From Bombyx mori (Eukaryota; Arthropoda; Insecta; Lepidoptera; Bombycidae): a stretch of DNA of 64,000 nt. A program made the position numbers and the translations under genes. The stretch's first letter is position 1; each line of letters begins with the position of its first letter. Under the pieces are notes generated by a model. The model saw only the letters and a program-made list of their open reading frames with translations, ran no database searches and was not told the origin of the DNA. The stretch lies in contig NC_085108.1 of assembly GCF_030269925.1 (NCBI RefSeq), positions 4,588,001 to 4,652,000 of the forward strand, read 5' to 3'. This document shows, one piece after another, positions 28,785 through 40,484 of this stretch.

Positions 28785-29904
28785 CACTGAAGTAGGAAAC
28801 CTATGGAAATGAAACGTCAACAAAAATTCGTGCCACTGTGACGTCATCTGGCCACAAAACATGGCGGTTTTAGTGCTGCCCAGAAGATTTTAATGTTAGT
28901 AGGTTTTATCGATAAACGTTCTTGGCTCATTTTATTTTAAATATTGTTGAGTGAATGTATTTGTAGAATTTATACTTTATACGTTATGTGCAAAGATGAT
29001 GTGATTTAGATATTATGTGAAATCTAAGACGAGTTCGTGCTTCAAATTTGCCAAGTAAACGATATGACGATTTTTAAAATTTGCTACACTGATTTTATAA
29101 AGTTGTCATTTGCCGCAAAACATAAAGATATGGCGTAGTACAGTGCCATCTGCCCATTTCTAGCATGCTGAATGTTATCGTATTTTGAGTACGTGTTTTT
29201 CTTAGACTATTACAATCTATTTTAATTGTTTTGCTGACTCTAAAGTCCGTAACACACTACCGCAGCGCACCTCAAGGAATACGCCGCACCATTTGAATCA
29301 CTCTCACTTGAGAGTGATTCAAATTTTAAACTTATCAAGGGACCGCCTGATAAAAAAAAAACACCTACAGAACATTTATTCGTTAATAAAATTACAAACG
29401 TCATTCCTTGTGACTTCCTCTCTAAAATCATTTAATTATTAAATATTTAACGAGTTGACAATAGTGTTATAAAATTATTGTATTTAAATAGTTCCGACGA
29501 CTTTCTTGAGATCCTATAAAATATGTTTTAATTATTATTTTTGTATGTTTTAAGCATGATAAAATAAGAAATTTTATATAAGCAATCATGTTAAATCGAT
29601 ATCAAAGTCAATAAATAATGTACAACCCAAAACAGACGGCCGAACTGACGTGACAATGACATTTGGCGCGCTAAGCATGGCGGATTTTCGGCCTCATTAG
29701 ACGGAGACGGAGACATTTACGTATATTCATGTTTCATTTTATGTACGCACTGAAATACTGTTATATTGTTTTCCTGCGAGTTAAAGTGCTGAGTAAGAAC
29801 GAGATAGATATATGTTTATGTATGTGCCTTCAAAATGGGTGCTATTTATATAAGCAATTGTACGTATAGAACAATATGTCGTGTCCCTACTATATAGGTC
29901 TATG
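28785..29904. mobile_element. Unclassified insert flanked by 8-bp direct repeats GTATTGCC
   Basis: GTATTGCC occurs at 28777-28784 and 29905-29912, and the Helitron reads through when the insert and one copy are removed. Eight-bp duplications are typical of hAT and P elements. The insert ends are CACTGAAGTAGG and, from the other side, CATAGACCTATA, so inverted repeats are weak. No transposase ORF. It contains the palindrome at 29291-29324. Confidence 0.6.
29291..29324. repeat. Perfect palindrome, 16-bp arms, 2-bp spacer
   Basis: atttgaatcactctca, CT, tgagagtgattcaaat. Both arms are exact. No matching loop or extended stem suggests a pre-miRNA. Confidence 0.9.
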
Positions 29905-30132
29905 GTATTGCCTCAATCAATAAATAAAAGACACATCAAGGGGACACATCAAAGGAAAAACAAAATTGTTTTTTTTTTTTATATAATTCCGAGCTTTTTT
30001 TATATTCTCTCACCTTTTAAACCTTCCCTGGACTTCCACAAATAATTCAAGACCAAAATTAGCCAAATCGGTCCAGCCGTTCTCGAGTTTTAGCGAGACT
30101 AATGAACTGCAATTCATTTTTATTTAAATAGA

Positions 30133-30528
30133 CTGTCATTTTATGTCAAACCAACTTCAGACACCTTTGCTTAAGTTTCCTCAAATAATTCTAAAATAAA
30201 ACAAAAAAACAAAAAAAAAACAACACAAATGCCAAATTTAAAACAGTAATAACATACTTTTTGTGCATTTTATATTCGGAGATGTGTTTTAGGTGAAAAA
30301 AAATAATTAAATACGAATTGAAATACGAACGATTTAGTGTCCATATTAAGCGTTGCGTGATGAATCCGTAATAAGATTCGCTGGAATTAAGGTGATTGAA
30401 TCGAAAAAAAATGCTACAAGTTTATCATGGTTGTACATTTTTGTCTTTAAATCCTGTATTCATAATGAATGCGTACCAACTATTACCACTATGAATTTCA
30501 GTTCATTGTGTTAATTAAACTAGTGTAA
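30133..30528. other. Nothing recognised
   Basis: AT-rich spacer with A runs. Confidence 0.45.
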
Positions 30529-30950
30529 CTAGAGGTCCCGCAGTAGTCGAAATTCGACTATAATTAATTGGAATTGTAAGTTTGTACACTATTGTGATTG
30601 TATTTTATACTTCTGTAATTACAAATTTCACCAAGACTACACTATAAAAAATATTAACAAAGACAAAAAATATTTAATCTATTCTCAATTTGACAACAGA
30701 CGTCAAGAACAAAAGTTTGACAATAAATAGTATGCATGCGTGTGTGCGTCAAATACATGATATGTAGTGTGTGTAATGTTTTCTTTATTGATTTAATGTA
30801 TCTTTTACGCATTATTTTAAAAACATATTGGCATTGTGCACTTCTTCTCTATATTCTCTATAAGTGTGTGAAAATTTCATACTCCTCCGGCCGCGCAATT
30901 TTCGTAAAGAGGGATACAAAGTTTTTGCTTCACGTATTAATATATGTAGA
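30529..30950 (-). mobile_element. Non-autonomous Helitron H1, 422 bp
   Basis: A|CTAGAGGTCCCGCAG, hairpin TAGTCGAA/TTCGACTA, ends cacgtattaatatatgtaGA|T. Small ORFs over it are incidental. Confidence 0.88.
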
Positions 30951-31249
30951 TTTATTTATTATAAAAAAAAAGAACACAATATTCCTAACCCAAAAGTACA
31001 TGTTATTATCCGCAACACGCTTCGTCAGATTACAGAAATAAAGTTATCAGCAACATGCTTCGTCAAAAAGTACAATACTTGCTTTCAGCTGCAAGCGTCG
31101 TCATAAGTAACATAAAATATTAATTAAACTAGTGTGATAATAGTTCAAAAGTTAATAGAAACACGCTTAGATAGCAAATCGAACTAACAATTCGTCTATT
31201 TCTCATCTTTTGTGTAACGGTCAGGATTTTAGAGCGAAATTATGAAACT
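30951..31249. other. Short imperfect repeats; no gene seen
   Basis: Three imperfect copies of a phrase like gcaacacgcttcgtca / gcaacatgcttcgtca / gctgcaagcgtcgtca near 31012-31104. The rest is spacer. Confidence 0.45.
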
Positions 31250-31516
31250 TTTTTTTTTATTGCCGTTGTAGGCAGACGAGCATACGGCCCACCCGATGGT
31301 AAGTGGTCACCGTCGCTCATGGACGTCAGCAATGACAGGGGCAGAGCCAAGCCGCTGCCTACCGTTAAGTACTCTCCACAAGCCTCGTTTGAAGAAGGAC
31401 ATGTCATAGCGCTCGGAAAACACCGTGGAGGGGAGCGCATTCCAAAGCCGGATGGTACGTGGCAGAAAAGATCTTTGGAAACGCACTGTCGATGAATGCA
31501 GTGGTTCCACGTCACA
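31250..31516 (-). mobile_element. LINE-A 3' end with ORF remnant
   Basis: Poly(T), ttgccgttgtaggcagacga, then in the minus frame RSFLPRTIRLWNALPSTVF and SERYDMSFFKRGLWRVLNG. This is the C-terminal end of a non-LTR retrotransposon polyprotein. The clade (CR1/Jockey-like) is from memory only. Confidence 0.82.
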
Positions 31517-31574
31517 TGGACTAAACTATTGTATTGTCATCAGTTCTTGAATTGTCAAGTTCATCAGACGTTTT

Positions 31575-32012
31575 GAAGTCAGTCAACTGACGTAACTTCT
31601 CGGGATCCTCCAAAAAGTCCACTGAAAAAGTCTCAGTATTTTTTTTTTATTGCTTAGATGGGAGGACGAGCTCACAGCCCACCTAGTGTTTAGTAGTTAC
31701 TGGAGCCCATAGACATCTACAACGTAAATGCGCCACCCACCTTGAGACATAAGTTCTAAGGTCTCGGGTATAGTTACAACGGCTGCGCCATCCTTCAAAC
31801 CGAAACGCATTACTGCTTCGCGGCAGAAATAAGCAGGGTGGTGGTACCTACCCGCGCGGACTCTCAAGAGGTCATAAAACTAGTAAAAATGACCAACATT
31901 TTACTGGTCATATACTTTAGATTATATTTCATGCCATCTCATCTCATTTCATTTCATGCCACGTTTCATATTCATTTCATTTCACTTCATATTATTATTT
32001 TTCATAAAAAAT
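31575..32012 (+). repeat. Dispersed repeat D, copy 2, split by Bm1
   Basis: gacgtaacttctcgggatcc and aaaaagtccactgaaaaagt lie left of the Bm1 at 31639-31885; aacattttactggtcat and atttcatgccatctcatctc lie to its right. Matches copies 3 and 4. Confidence 0.65.
31639..31885 (-). mobile_element. Bm1 SINE body inserted in repeat D
   Basis: Poly(T), attgcttagatgggaggac through tcaagaggtcataaaactagta (slightly altered 5' end). Confidence 0.92.
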
Positions 32013-32451
32013 ATATATAATATATAAAATATTAGACTGTATGGTATGACACCTTTGCCTTTCCAGTTGGAAGAATAAAACTACTACTACTACACAAGTT
32101 AATAAAAGAGTCTTAAAATACAAAGATTTTTATAATATGAAGCTGAAAATAATGATATTTAAAAATATTATTTTAATTGTATTCTATTAATTTTTTATTT
32201 TGTCTGTAATTACCGCGTATTTAATTATTATCTTTTTACGCATGTACATACCTAGTTCTTAGAAATACTATTTTCATTTTTATTGTTTTGATACAGTGTT
32301 GCTGTGCTGTTTTTAAAGTTTTTATGATTACAGGCAAAGATGTTTCAGCTGTTTTTTTATGTATAAATTATATCTAAGAATTGGTATTCACTGATTTTAT
32401 ATTTCAAACACTGAATAGATATTTTTGTTTTTCTTTTACTTCTAATCTAGA
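32013..32451. other. Nothing recognised
   Basis: Includes ccagttggaagaataaaac followed by (CTA)n near 32090, possibly a retroposed tail; otherwise AT-rich. Confidence 0.4.
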
Positions 32452-32555
32452 CAGAGGTATTGCAGCATACGGCCCATCTGACTATAAGTATCTACAGTCG
32501 CTGGTGCGCATTAGAAATGTCAGGGACACAGCCAACACGCGACCTGATGCTAACG
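32452..32555 (-). repeat. Degenerate LINE-A 3' fragment
   Basis: gcatacggcccatctgacta, cagtcgctggtgcgcatt, aatgtcagggacacagccaa: recognisable but diverged. Confidence 0.5.
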
Positions 32556-32712
32556 TTATGAATAAATAAAAAAGTTGAGAAAAAATATATAATATGTAGC
32601 TTAATTTTAACTGATTGGTTGTTAGACTATTGAAACTACAGTGATACTACAAGATATTACTGAAACTGCAATGCTTTTGCGGTTTTCATGACTTAAAAAA
32701 TTATAATTACAT

Positions 32713-32895
32713 TAGCTGAGCCCCTCGATGTTACCCGCAGTTATTGTCGTACCGCGGGTGACACCGCGGGGCAAAGTTAGTCTAAAAAAAAGTAGCCTAA
32801 GTTACTCCATAAATCATCAGCGGCCTATCAGTGAAAGTCCCGTCAAATCGGTCCAGCCGTTCTAAAGATTAGCCGGAACAAATAGACAGCAAACA
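32713..32895 (-). repeat. Probable Helitron-like end with CCGCGG-rich hairpin
   Basis: tagctgagcccctcgatg, then cgcgggtgacaccgcggggc (self-complementary CCGCGG region) and caaatcggtccagccgttct, a phrase shared with H3 Helitrons. The terminal CTAG is not intact (ttag). Confidence 0.45.
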
Positions 32896-33479
32896 AAAAT
32901 TTGAATATCGATGAAAAAAACGGCATTTTAAAATATCTTAAATATCAAGAATTACCGTCAAACACATTTTTAGAGTAAAAAGTTTTTTATAATAATTATA
33001 TTTATTAGGAAAACAAAACCGTTGGAGGATATGCGGATGCGAATTTAACTATAGAGAAAGCAGATTGCGAATACCACTACCGGCTTTAGCTTATGGTGCC
33101 CTGGTACTTCAGTAAAATATCGAAAATAATTTTGGCGATTGTTATCTCTCCGGTATAACTAGTTTTTTAGAAGCAACGAGAAATCTCCAACTGATTATGT
33201 TTTCCTGGTAATTCAAAATCTAAAATTATAGAAATTTTAATGTCACTTTTTTTATATTTCCCTTATAAGCGAGCAAATGGGATTAGCTTCACGGTGGTAA
33301 CTTACACAATTTCCTTTGACCTGGAACCTTGGAACCTTGGTACATGAGGTCGAATTTTCAAAGTTGGAAGGTATGATAGCTTCAGCCCAAAAAGACAGGG
33401 GGCACAAATTCATTTGGCCTTATGAGGCCTTAAGGTGTGGGCACACAGAAAATAAAATATTTTATTATGTTTGTTTGTT
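32896..33479. other. No gene supported
   Basis: An 80-codon ORF at 33316-33558 runs into the neighbouring SINE, so is not credible as a gene. Confidence 0.4.
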
Positions 33480-33675
33480 TTTTATTTATTTTTTATTGCT
33501 TAGTTGGGTGGACGAGCTCACAGCCCACCTGATGATAAGTGGTTACTGGAGCCCATAGACATCCACAACGTAAATGCGCCACCCACCTTGATATTATATA
33601 AGTTCTAAAGTCTCAAGTATAGTTACAACGGCTGCCCCACCCTTCAAACCGAAACGCATTACTGCTTCACGGCAA
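33480..33675 (-). mobile_element. Bm1 SINE, 5'-truncated body
   Basis: ttattgcttagttgggtgg through cattactgcttcacggca, then a junction to LINE-A-like text (gcaatggcttggctggcatt) at 33681-33730. Confidence 0.88.
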
Positions 33676-33730
33676 TTTGTAGGCAATGGCTTGGCTGGCA
33701 TTGCTGAGGTCCGTGGGCGACTGCTACCAC

Positions 33731-34717
33731 CCGAGAGTATACATTGATTACTGTTCAAATGTTATGACTAGTTTTAAAAAAAAAAAAGTATCATCTGGTA
33801 AATGTTTATAGTATACAAGTTTCTTACAATAATAATTAAATATTTTTCATTTTATTTATCAAAACATAACGATTCAAAATTGATTCCTTCAACGCTCCAT
33901 CTGCGGTGAGATGTTTTGCGAAAACAACATTATTCGTAACCACCACCAAATATTTCTAAAATTCTTATTCCGATCGCAATAAAGTTAAATGTCGAATAAA
34001 AATTATAAAATTCAAAGCAAAAAATGATTTAAATGCGTTTTTGCTTTTACGTACATAATGATGTTCTTTACGTGTATCGATTTAAGACTTAAAACAGCTT
34101 GTATTTTTAGTTGTTCAAGAAAATTGTATTACGGAGTTTCGCTGCGGCTTTTTACCTCACGTACTAGAGCTGAGATCTGTCATTATTCAGATAATACCGT
34201 CCGTATACGTGCCCAGAAATATCTGCGCTAAGAACGGGGTACGTATTATCGATACCTTTTGAAAACTCGAACCCAAACAGCGAAAGCTTTTTAAAATTAC
34301 GCAAAACCAGTGATTGAGCTCTATATAGATGAACTGTCCATAAAGGTTACGATATTTTTCAATACATGCCAGTTCACCCTCGCACCTGGTCGTTATGATA
34401 GTCAATAATTAAAATTAAAAAAAAATCGATAACGGTCCCATCACTAGCCAACATGTCGTATAGCGGCAGTGTTTGTAAACATATAATTAGTCGGTGAGTC
34501 GATGCATATCAGGTCCTATTCAGTGTGCGTACTTGAATATGCTTAAAGATACGCCTCATACGAACGAAGATTTACTTCGCAAAACATAATTATAAAAAAA
34601 ATAATGAATTAGCAAGTCGCTGTCAATATGAATTACAGTAATTATAAGAAAGACCCGTGTCCAGCTATCGACGTCCGTGGACTATTAATAAACAAAATTC
34701 GTAAGTTTATCTATTCA
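33731..34717. other. No gene supported
   Basis: AT-rich. A 72-codon minus ORF at 34187-34405 has no motif. Confidence 0.4.
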
Positions 34718-35078
34718 TTTATTATTTTTATTGCCTTTGTAGGCAGACAAGCAAACGGCCCACCTGATGCTAAGTGGTCACCGTCGCTCATGGACGTCAG
34801 CAATCAGGGGCGGCCGCTGCCTACCATTAAGTACTCTCCGCAAGCCCCGTTTGAAGAAGGACATGTCGTAGCGCTCGGAAAACACCGTGAAAGGGAGGTC
34901 ATTCCAAAGCCGGATGGTACGTGGTAAAAAAGATCTTTGGAAACGCACAATCGATGAACGCAGCGGTTCCTGATAATATAGATTAAATCTGCTCCAATGG
35001 TAGGTGGTGTGATGATAAAAAGGAAGTGAAGGGATCATCTCGAATAATTTCTCAGAGCATTCCCCATGGAACATACCT
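34718..35078 (-). mobile_element. LINE-A 3' end with ORF remnant
   Basis: T-rich end, ttgcctttgtaggcagaca, and the minus frame FHGECSEKLFEMIPSLPFYH, then RSFLPRTIRLWNDLP and YDMSFFKRGLRRV. Same family as 31250 and 43362. Confidence 0.82.
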
Positions 35079-35392
35079 TCTCCTCCTCCTTGCCTTGGTT
35101 TCCTCATTACTGAGGGTCGTGGTCATGGCCTTGAAACAGTTTGTTTTTTATAATGCACCGCCATCTGTTCTTATCTGCAGCTGAGTGCAACAGGTTGGGT
35201 TGCTGCCTCTTGGTTACTTGACCTCGACTTTTCCAGTGACCACCAATTTCTCAAAGCTGTCACTGTCTTTCCTTGCAATGTGGCCAAAGTATTCAAAAAT
35301 CCCTCGCAGGCAAATGATGGAGAGTCTAGTCCGCATACCATAAAATGAAGCATTCACCATACGGCACATTGATTTTAGGCTCTTCAAGCATC
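35079..35392 (-). mobile_element. RTE-like LINE ORF end, frameshifted
   Basis: The minus frame has GIFEYFGHIARKDSDSFEK then LVVTGKVE, the FGHIAR-(x)n-GKVEGKR block typical of RTE-clade C-termini, followed by stops. Adjacent to LINE-A. Confidence 0.7.
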
Positions 35393-35397
35393 GGTCG

Positions 35398-35654
35398 CCG
35401 TCCTCGTCGAGTTCGTCGACTTCGACGAAGAGTTTGACGTGCGAACTACTCGTATCCCACAGACAGAACCCAATGAGTTTCTTTCTGGGTCTTTTCAGTG
35501 GGTCGCGATTGCGACCCGTTATTAGATACAGCGAAGCACTGGTCTTGCTAGGGCTAGTGTTACCAATTCTCTCAGGTTGAGCCCGTGAGCTCACCTACCG
35601 GTTCGTGCGTAGCTGGAATAGCCCCTTAGGCTACCAACGATTAGGTAGGAAAAA
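35398..35654 (+). mobile_element. LINE-B-related 3' end
   Basis: Diverged: cttttcagtgggtcgcgatt, acagcgaagcactggtcttg, gagcccgtgagctcacctac, ggaatagccccttaggcta. Confidence 0.7.
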
Positions 35655-37001
35655 TATATTCTCTCCTTAAAGGCATTGAGAGTGGATCGAGGGGATCTGA
35701 CATGACATATTTGGCGCGGCGGCTGCACCCTTCGTCTGGGTCGGGTATGTAATTCGAAGCGGCTACAATAAGGGGGTTATCGTGCCATGCCGATTTCTCG
35801 GTGAAAGATTCTGTCACTAATTTATGTGTTCTTATTTGTACGACCAGTCATTATACAATACAATTGACGCTTCGATTGAAATCGTTCGAGACGGTGTGGT
35901 CCATTAGCTATATTTGGGAGAAATAATCGATGCAATATTATTTTTTATGAAAAAGCCACTACATCAATATTCTGCGTTACTCTTGGGCAAAACACCTGAA
36001 CAATAGAACTAAAACTACATTTTAGGTTCATCAAACATTCAAGATTCACAGATTGGATCGGCGTTAACCAGGACAGCTGATATGCTACAGCCTCTATAAA
36101 GATTTACAGGAACCTATGGTCAGGCACTAAAAATGTTAATGTCGTTGTAAGGAGTTTGATTTAGCTTATCAGCTCATGTCTGCTCAGTGTCATGCTGATT
36201 CACTACAGGGCATCTTATCGTTATCCCATTTGCTTTTGTTGCATAATTTTTGCAACGGACTTTTGGGAGACATTAATATTGATGGCAGAGAGATCTATTA
36301 GGACAAATGACCGAAGTTTTAATGATCGAGGGATTCGTGAAACAAGTCATTTAGTTTAGAAATCATAATGTGTAGCTACGTAATTTAATTGATGATTGGG
36401 ATGATAGTGATAGATTGTTCTGAAATTTGGGGTCGTGTCGTATGTAAAGATCAAGCCATTTCCAGAGTAATGGTTTATTCAGTTCAACCATCACAGGATA
36501 TGGAACCAGGTTCACTGAAAATACTACGATTTCTCTGTTTTTGATCCCAACTATTTATTCTTTAGTTACCTGCCTACTATCAACCCTAATTCTCGTCTAA
36601 AATACTAGTGATCTTGTCCATATTGGGCTAGCTATCTTTCCCGCAACCAATAATTAGGTTTGAATACAGAACCGTTGTTCAGACAGCCCTAGCATCATTC
36701 TTATTTCAGTTACCCCTCGTCTGGCCATCGAAGTTCATGGAAATATTCAAATTCGTATCGTCGAAACGTGTTAAATCATCGCGTAGCTCCTCCCTCGTGG
36801 GGCGCTGTAACGAGATCGCGAATGTGTGCGTGTGGGAACTAGTTTAGCTGGTATGAGTGATCGTTGCATGTACCAACATTACGACCACACAGCAAAATAT
36901 ACTGTTGATTAATATGTTCTGCCTCGGGTATATGGGTCGCAGTTTTTCGATGAGACAAACTAGTCGTATGAGAATCTTGTGGCCGTGTTGTTACTTTCTA
37001 T
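35655..37001. other. 1.35 kb without recognised feature
   Basis: No ORF above 68 codons and no repeat identified. 36780-36840 is CpG-rich (ctccctcgtggggcgctg). A candidate for single-copy intronic DNA. Confidence 0.45.
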
Positions 37002-37268
37002 TTTTTTTCCCTACCTATGCTGATAGCCTTGAGAGGCTATATCAGCTTCTCCTTGACGTGTAGGTGAGCTCACGGGGCTCAAACCGGGAGTATTGCTAAC
37101 ACTGGCTCTAGCAAGAGTAGTGCTTCGCAGAATCTACCACCGGATCGGAAACGCGACCCACTGAGAAGATCCGGCGAGAAACTCAGTGGGCGGTGTCTAT
37201 GGGTTAATTCGCTCGTCGAGCCCTTCGTCGCAAGCGACGGGTTCGACGAGGACGGTAACCGGACTTTC
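37002..37268 (-). mobile_element. LINE-B 3' end
   Basis: ccctacctatgctgatagcc through gaaactcagtgggcggtg, then cttcgtcgcaagcgacggg and cgacgaggacggtaaccgg. Confidence 0.85.
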
Positions 37269-38699
37269 TATATGTACGGTATCCGAGCCCTCAATAGATG
37301 TTAAGTTGTTGGAATAAACGGGCTGCGTCGATGCCCTGGGTCCAAGATTCAAAGTTGATCCTCATTTCATACCTATACGGACGTAGAGATATTATGATGT
37401 TTTTCACTTTTAATTGTATGCTAGGAATACATTCGCAGCCAGTAAACAAATTGTATATTAATGCAAACAGGATATTTACACGCCCTAAAAGACTTGAAAG
37501 TCGACGCTCATTATTCTCTCAATATTATTAAATTATAATAGATTCTCAACTGCAAATTGAGTTTGAAAAGCCCTAAATAATACAACGGTTCATTGAACTT
37601 GTCGTGCCACATCTTCCCAGTCCTAAGCTTATAGTTTATAGCTTTTTTTTTTCATTTTTCCGCCAATGAAAAGTTCTATTTGAAGGCTCGTTAACTCATC
37701 TAATATAATTTTATTCGCAATACAGATAAAAGGCTTAAATGCCCAAACAATACATTAAAGCACCAGCTAAATGACGATTATGATCTAAAACACGTAATTG
37801 TTGTAATTAGACCGATTTAAATTTAATTATTTCAATAAAGAGTTTAATGTCTGATCATAATAATAGTGCTATTATGGGCTCGTGTTGATTAGGACAGAAT
37901 ATATTTGTTTTAAACACAGACAGACAAAAAAACAATGACAATTGTGTGGATAACCAAAAACACGGGTAATTTAGTTATAGTTTTTTGGACGTGTACCCGT
38001 TGCGTTCCCCGACAAGGAAAATGCAGTTTTTTGTCTTAAGAAATACGGCTGAGTATAGAATTAGAATACATAAAGCCTGAACGCATATTATGTTAACTGG
38101 ACAAAACTTCCTTTATTATATTAGGTATAATAGTATTTTCTTCGGTCTTAAAATAGCTTTTACGCTTAAAGCTCGCGTTTATGATTACCGACATTTCAAA
38201 TGAGTATTCCGTTATTAATGCCTTTAAATTATAAATTTGAGAGCATGTGGTCGATCCCAACGCTCTGGTCATATTTTCTAAGCAATAACACGCTCCACTC
38301 TGAATACCTAAGTAGCCCTTATTCCAAATGACTTTAAATTTACTGTTTTAGGCTGTTAACCATGTGTCCTTGTTAACTTCATTTAAGATACCAAAAGTTT
38401 GAGAGCATGGTCGTTCGCGTCTATTGATGCAGAGGATTTAGTTGGACTTATCGATGACTTGGCTTGTCCACTTTATCTCCGTTTTAAATAAATCTCCGTT
38501 TATATGACATAAGACCTTTTGATTGTTGGTAGGATATCTTGCGATCTTGTATTAGGATCAGTTCTTGTTGCCTTTGTATTAAAATCTCCATTTTGAATAA
38601 GTGATGTGAGATCCTTCCAAAAGTAAGGTAGGCGTTGTTCCAATGCTTTTATAGATCGTTTCCCGAGCAATCTTTCTGTTAATTACCATCAGACTTTGC
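37269..38699. other. 1.4 kb without recognised feature
   Basis: AT-rich; a 77-codon ORF at 37298 has no known motif. Confidence 0.4.
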
Positions 38700-39252
38700 G
38701 AAAGAACTCGCCTCCACTGTGTTTTCTGCTATTTTATTCGCGCAGTTGAAATCAGTCTGGGAGTCAAGTGTCATGACTTGTCGGATCAAGCGGACCCTGT
38801 TCGACTCCATTATTAAAAGCGTTCTCCTGTTCGGATGTAAGACCTGGAGAGTGACTAAGACACTCACGAACCGACTGCAGGTATTTGTAAATAAGTGCTT
38901 GAGGTCGATACTCCGCATATTCTGGCCAGTCACTATCTCTAATAAAGACCTTTGGACTAAATGTGACCAAAACCCCATCGTGCAAGACATTGCTCATCGG
39001 AAATGACGTTGGATAGGACCCACTCTACGGCGCAGTGGAGTCAACGCAGCATCAATCGCGTTTGAGTGGCAACCGCTTGGCAGGAGAAGACTTGGTGGCC
39101 CTGTACACATTTGGTGATGCACCGTGGAGAGTGAGATGAGGACTGCCGACGTGACCTGAAGTGATGTCAAGGAGCAAGCGCAAGACAGGTTAAAGTGGAG
39201 ACAACTTGTGAAGGCCCTATATACCAGCGGGGTACCCTAGGACTACAACAAC
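38700..39252 (+). mobile_element. LINE ORF end (RTE/CR1-like), disrupted
   Basis: The open frame 38719-39006 reads MTCRIKRTLFDSIIKSVLLF, then GCKTWRVTKTLTNRLQVF and NKCLRSILRIFWP. This is the Y/CETW-(x)n-RL-x-VF-x-KCLR-x-IL block after the reverse transcriptase of non-LTR elements. After a stop it continues RWIGPTLRR, and it ends with a (CAA)n tail near 39243-39256. Dead copy. Confidence 0.78.
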
Positions 39253-39284
39253 AACAACTTATCTTTCTACAAATATGTCTGGCG

Positions 39285-39404
39285 GAGTATATTTAGCAGT
39301 CAGTAGCGGTTTGGTTGTGTCCTTGACATTGCTGACATCTCTTATGGACGCTAGCCAATCATAATCAGGTGAACCGTATCTTCCACTAAGGGCAATAAAA
39401 AAAA
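39285..39404 (+). mobile_element. Degenerate LINE-A 3' end with poly(A)
   Basis: cagtagcggtttggttgtgt, tgacattgctgacatctctt, atcaggtgaaccgtatc, agggcaat and A(8). Confidence 0.65.
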
Positions 39405-39479
39405 GCGATAAGTCCCTACTCTAGCGTCAGATTTCTTCACTCTGTGACGTTTCCGGATTTTGGTAACGTCCTTACGTAA

Positions 39480-39700
39480 CGCACGTGTCTGGCAGTAAGC
39501 GAATGTGTGTCAGCGATGATAGGTAGTAAGTAGTACGCTGGTAGTAGTATGCTGGTAAGCGTGTGTGGTGCAGTGAGAGTGACCTCGGTGCAGCGCACCG
39601 CGGCCCGCGCCGGACGCGGTTCCGCGCTCTGACTTCGTAATTGATGTGCATAAACACGTTGCTATGTACAGTGTGTGCTTTTTGAAGCACTCCAAGAAAA
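39480..39700. other. GC-rich patch, unclassified
   Basis: agcgcaccgcggcccgcgcc and neighbouring CpGs stand out from the AT-rich surroundings. Overlapping minus ORFs (about 61-72 codons) are Arg/His-rich with no motif. Confidence 0.3.
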
Positions 39701-40027
39701 AAAAAACTCCTTATTTTTTTATTTTTTTGAAGTGAAACTTTTTTGGAACTTTTTTTTTTGGAATTGTTGCGATTTCAAACTCGATGAAACGAAAAAATAA
39801 GTCCATAGAGACACAAACACATAAATGTATAGGATTCAGCCGGCGAGAGAATGAGATAGAACACATTAGACGTTCTCGGTCTCCTCTTTGTGCGACTCTT
39901 CGTAGCATCCCCATTATCGTCTACTAAACATTGTCCATATGTATGCTCCTGTATAGTAGGATAGTCAGTATATCTATATCTTTATAAGTGTCACTTCTAC
40001 CGTGTGTGACTTGCACACACACACACA
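39701..40027. other. Nothing recognised
   Basis: T/A runs and a (CA)n stretch at 40013-40027. Confidence 0.4.
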
Positions 40028-40125
40028 CTTTTTTTATTGCCCTTGTAGGCCCACCTGATGGTGAGTGATTACCGTCAACCATGGACTTCAGCAATGCCAG
40101 AGGCAGAGCCAAGACGCCGCCTAAA
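40028..40125 (-). mobile_element. LINE-A 3' end scrap
   Basis: tttttattgcccttgtaggc, cacctgatggtgagtgatta, cttcagcaatgccagaggca. Confidence 0.75.
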
Positions 40126-40284
40126 AATTATGCATTAACAATTGCCTATTTTGCTGTAGTTGGTCTTAGTAGTGAAAAAAGACATCTTATCTCTATCTAG
40201 CTATAGCATCAATTTTGCTGGTCTATATAGCTTGTGGCTTTATGGGGTTTATGTGGGTTTATGGACTGTACACTTATAATCAAA

Positions 40285-40484
40285 CTAGCGACTCGCCCTC
40301 GTTTCGCTTCGGAAACATTAAAATACACATGAAACCAAAAAAAAAAAAAAAAGTAGCCTATGTTCATCAGGGACAATATCGGCTTCTAATGGAAAAAGAA
40401 TTTTTCAAATCGGTCCAGTAGTTTCGGAGCCTATTCGAAACAAACAAACAAACAAATCTTTCCTCTTTATAATATTAGTATAGA
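40285..40484 (-). mobile_element. Non-autonomous Helitron (type H5), 200 bp
   Basis: A|CTAGCGACTCGCCCTCG with a CGAAGCG/CGTTTCG-type hairpin region, interior tcggtccagtagtttcgg, ending ttataatattagtataGA|T. A widespread insect terminal type. Confidence 0.75.

Larger units (their letters stand above)
28756..30132 (-). mobile_element. Helitron H3 interrupted by a 1,120-bp insert
   Basis: The plus strand reads A|CTAGCTGACTCGGCAGACT up to 28784, then resumes at 29913 with ctcaatcaataaataaaaga and ends near tttaaataGA at 30132. With the insert and one repeat removed it gives an ordinary H3 element like 11489-11720 and 42417-42673. Confidence 0.75.

Noticed and set aside
29291..29324. microRNA precursor
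   Set aside because: The arms are only 16 bp with a 2-nt loop, too short for Dicer substrates.
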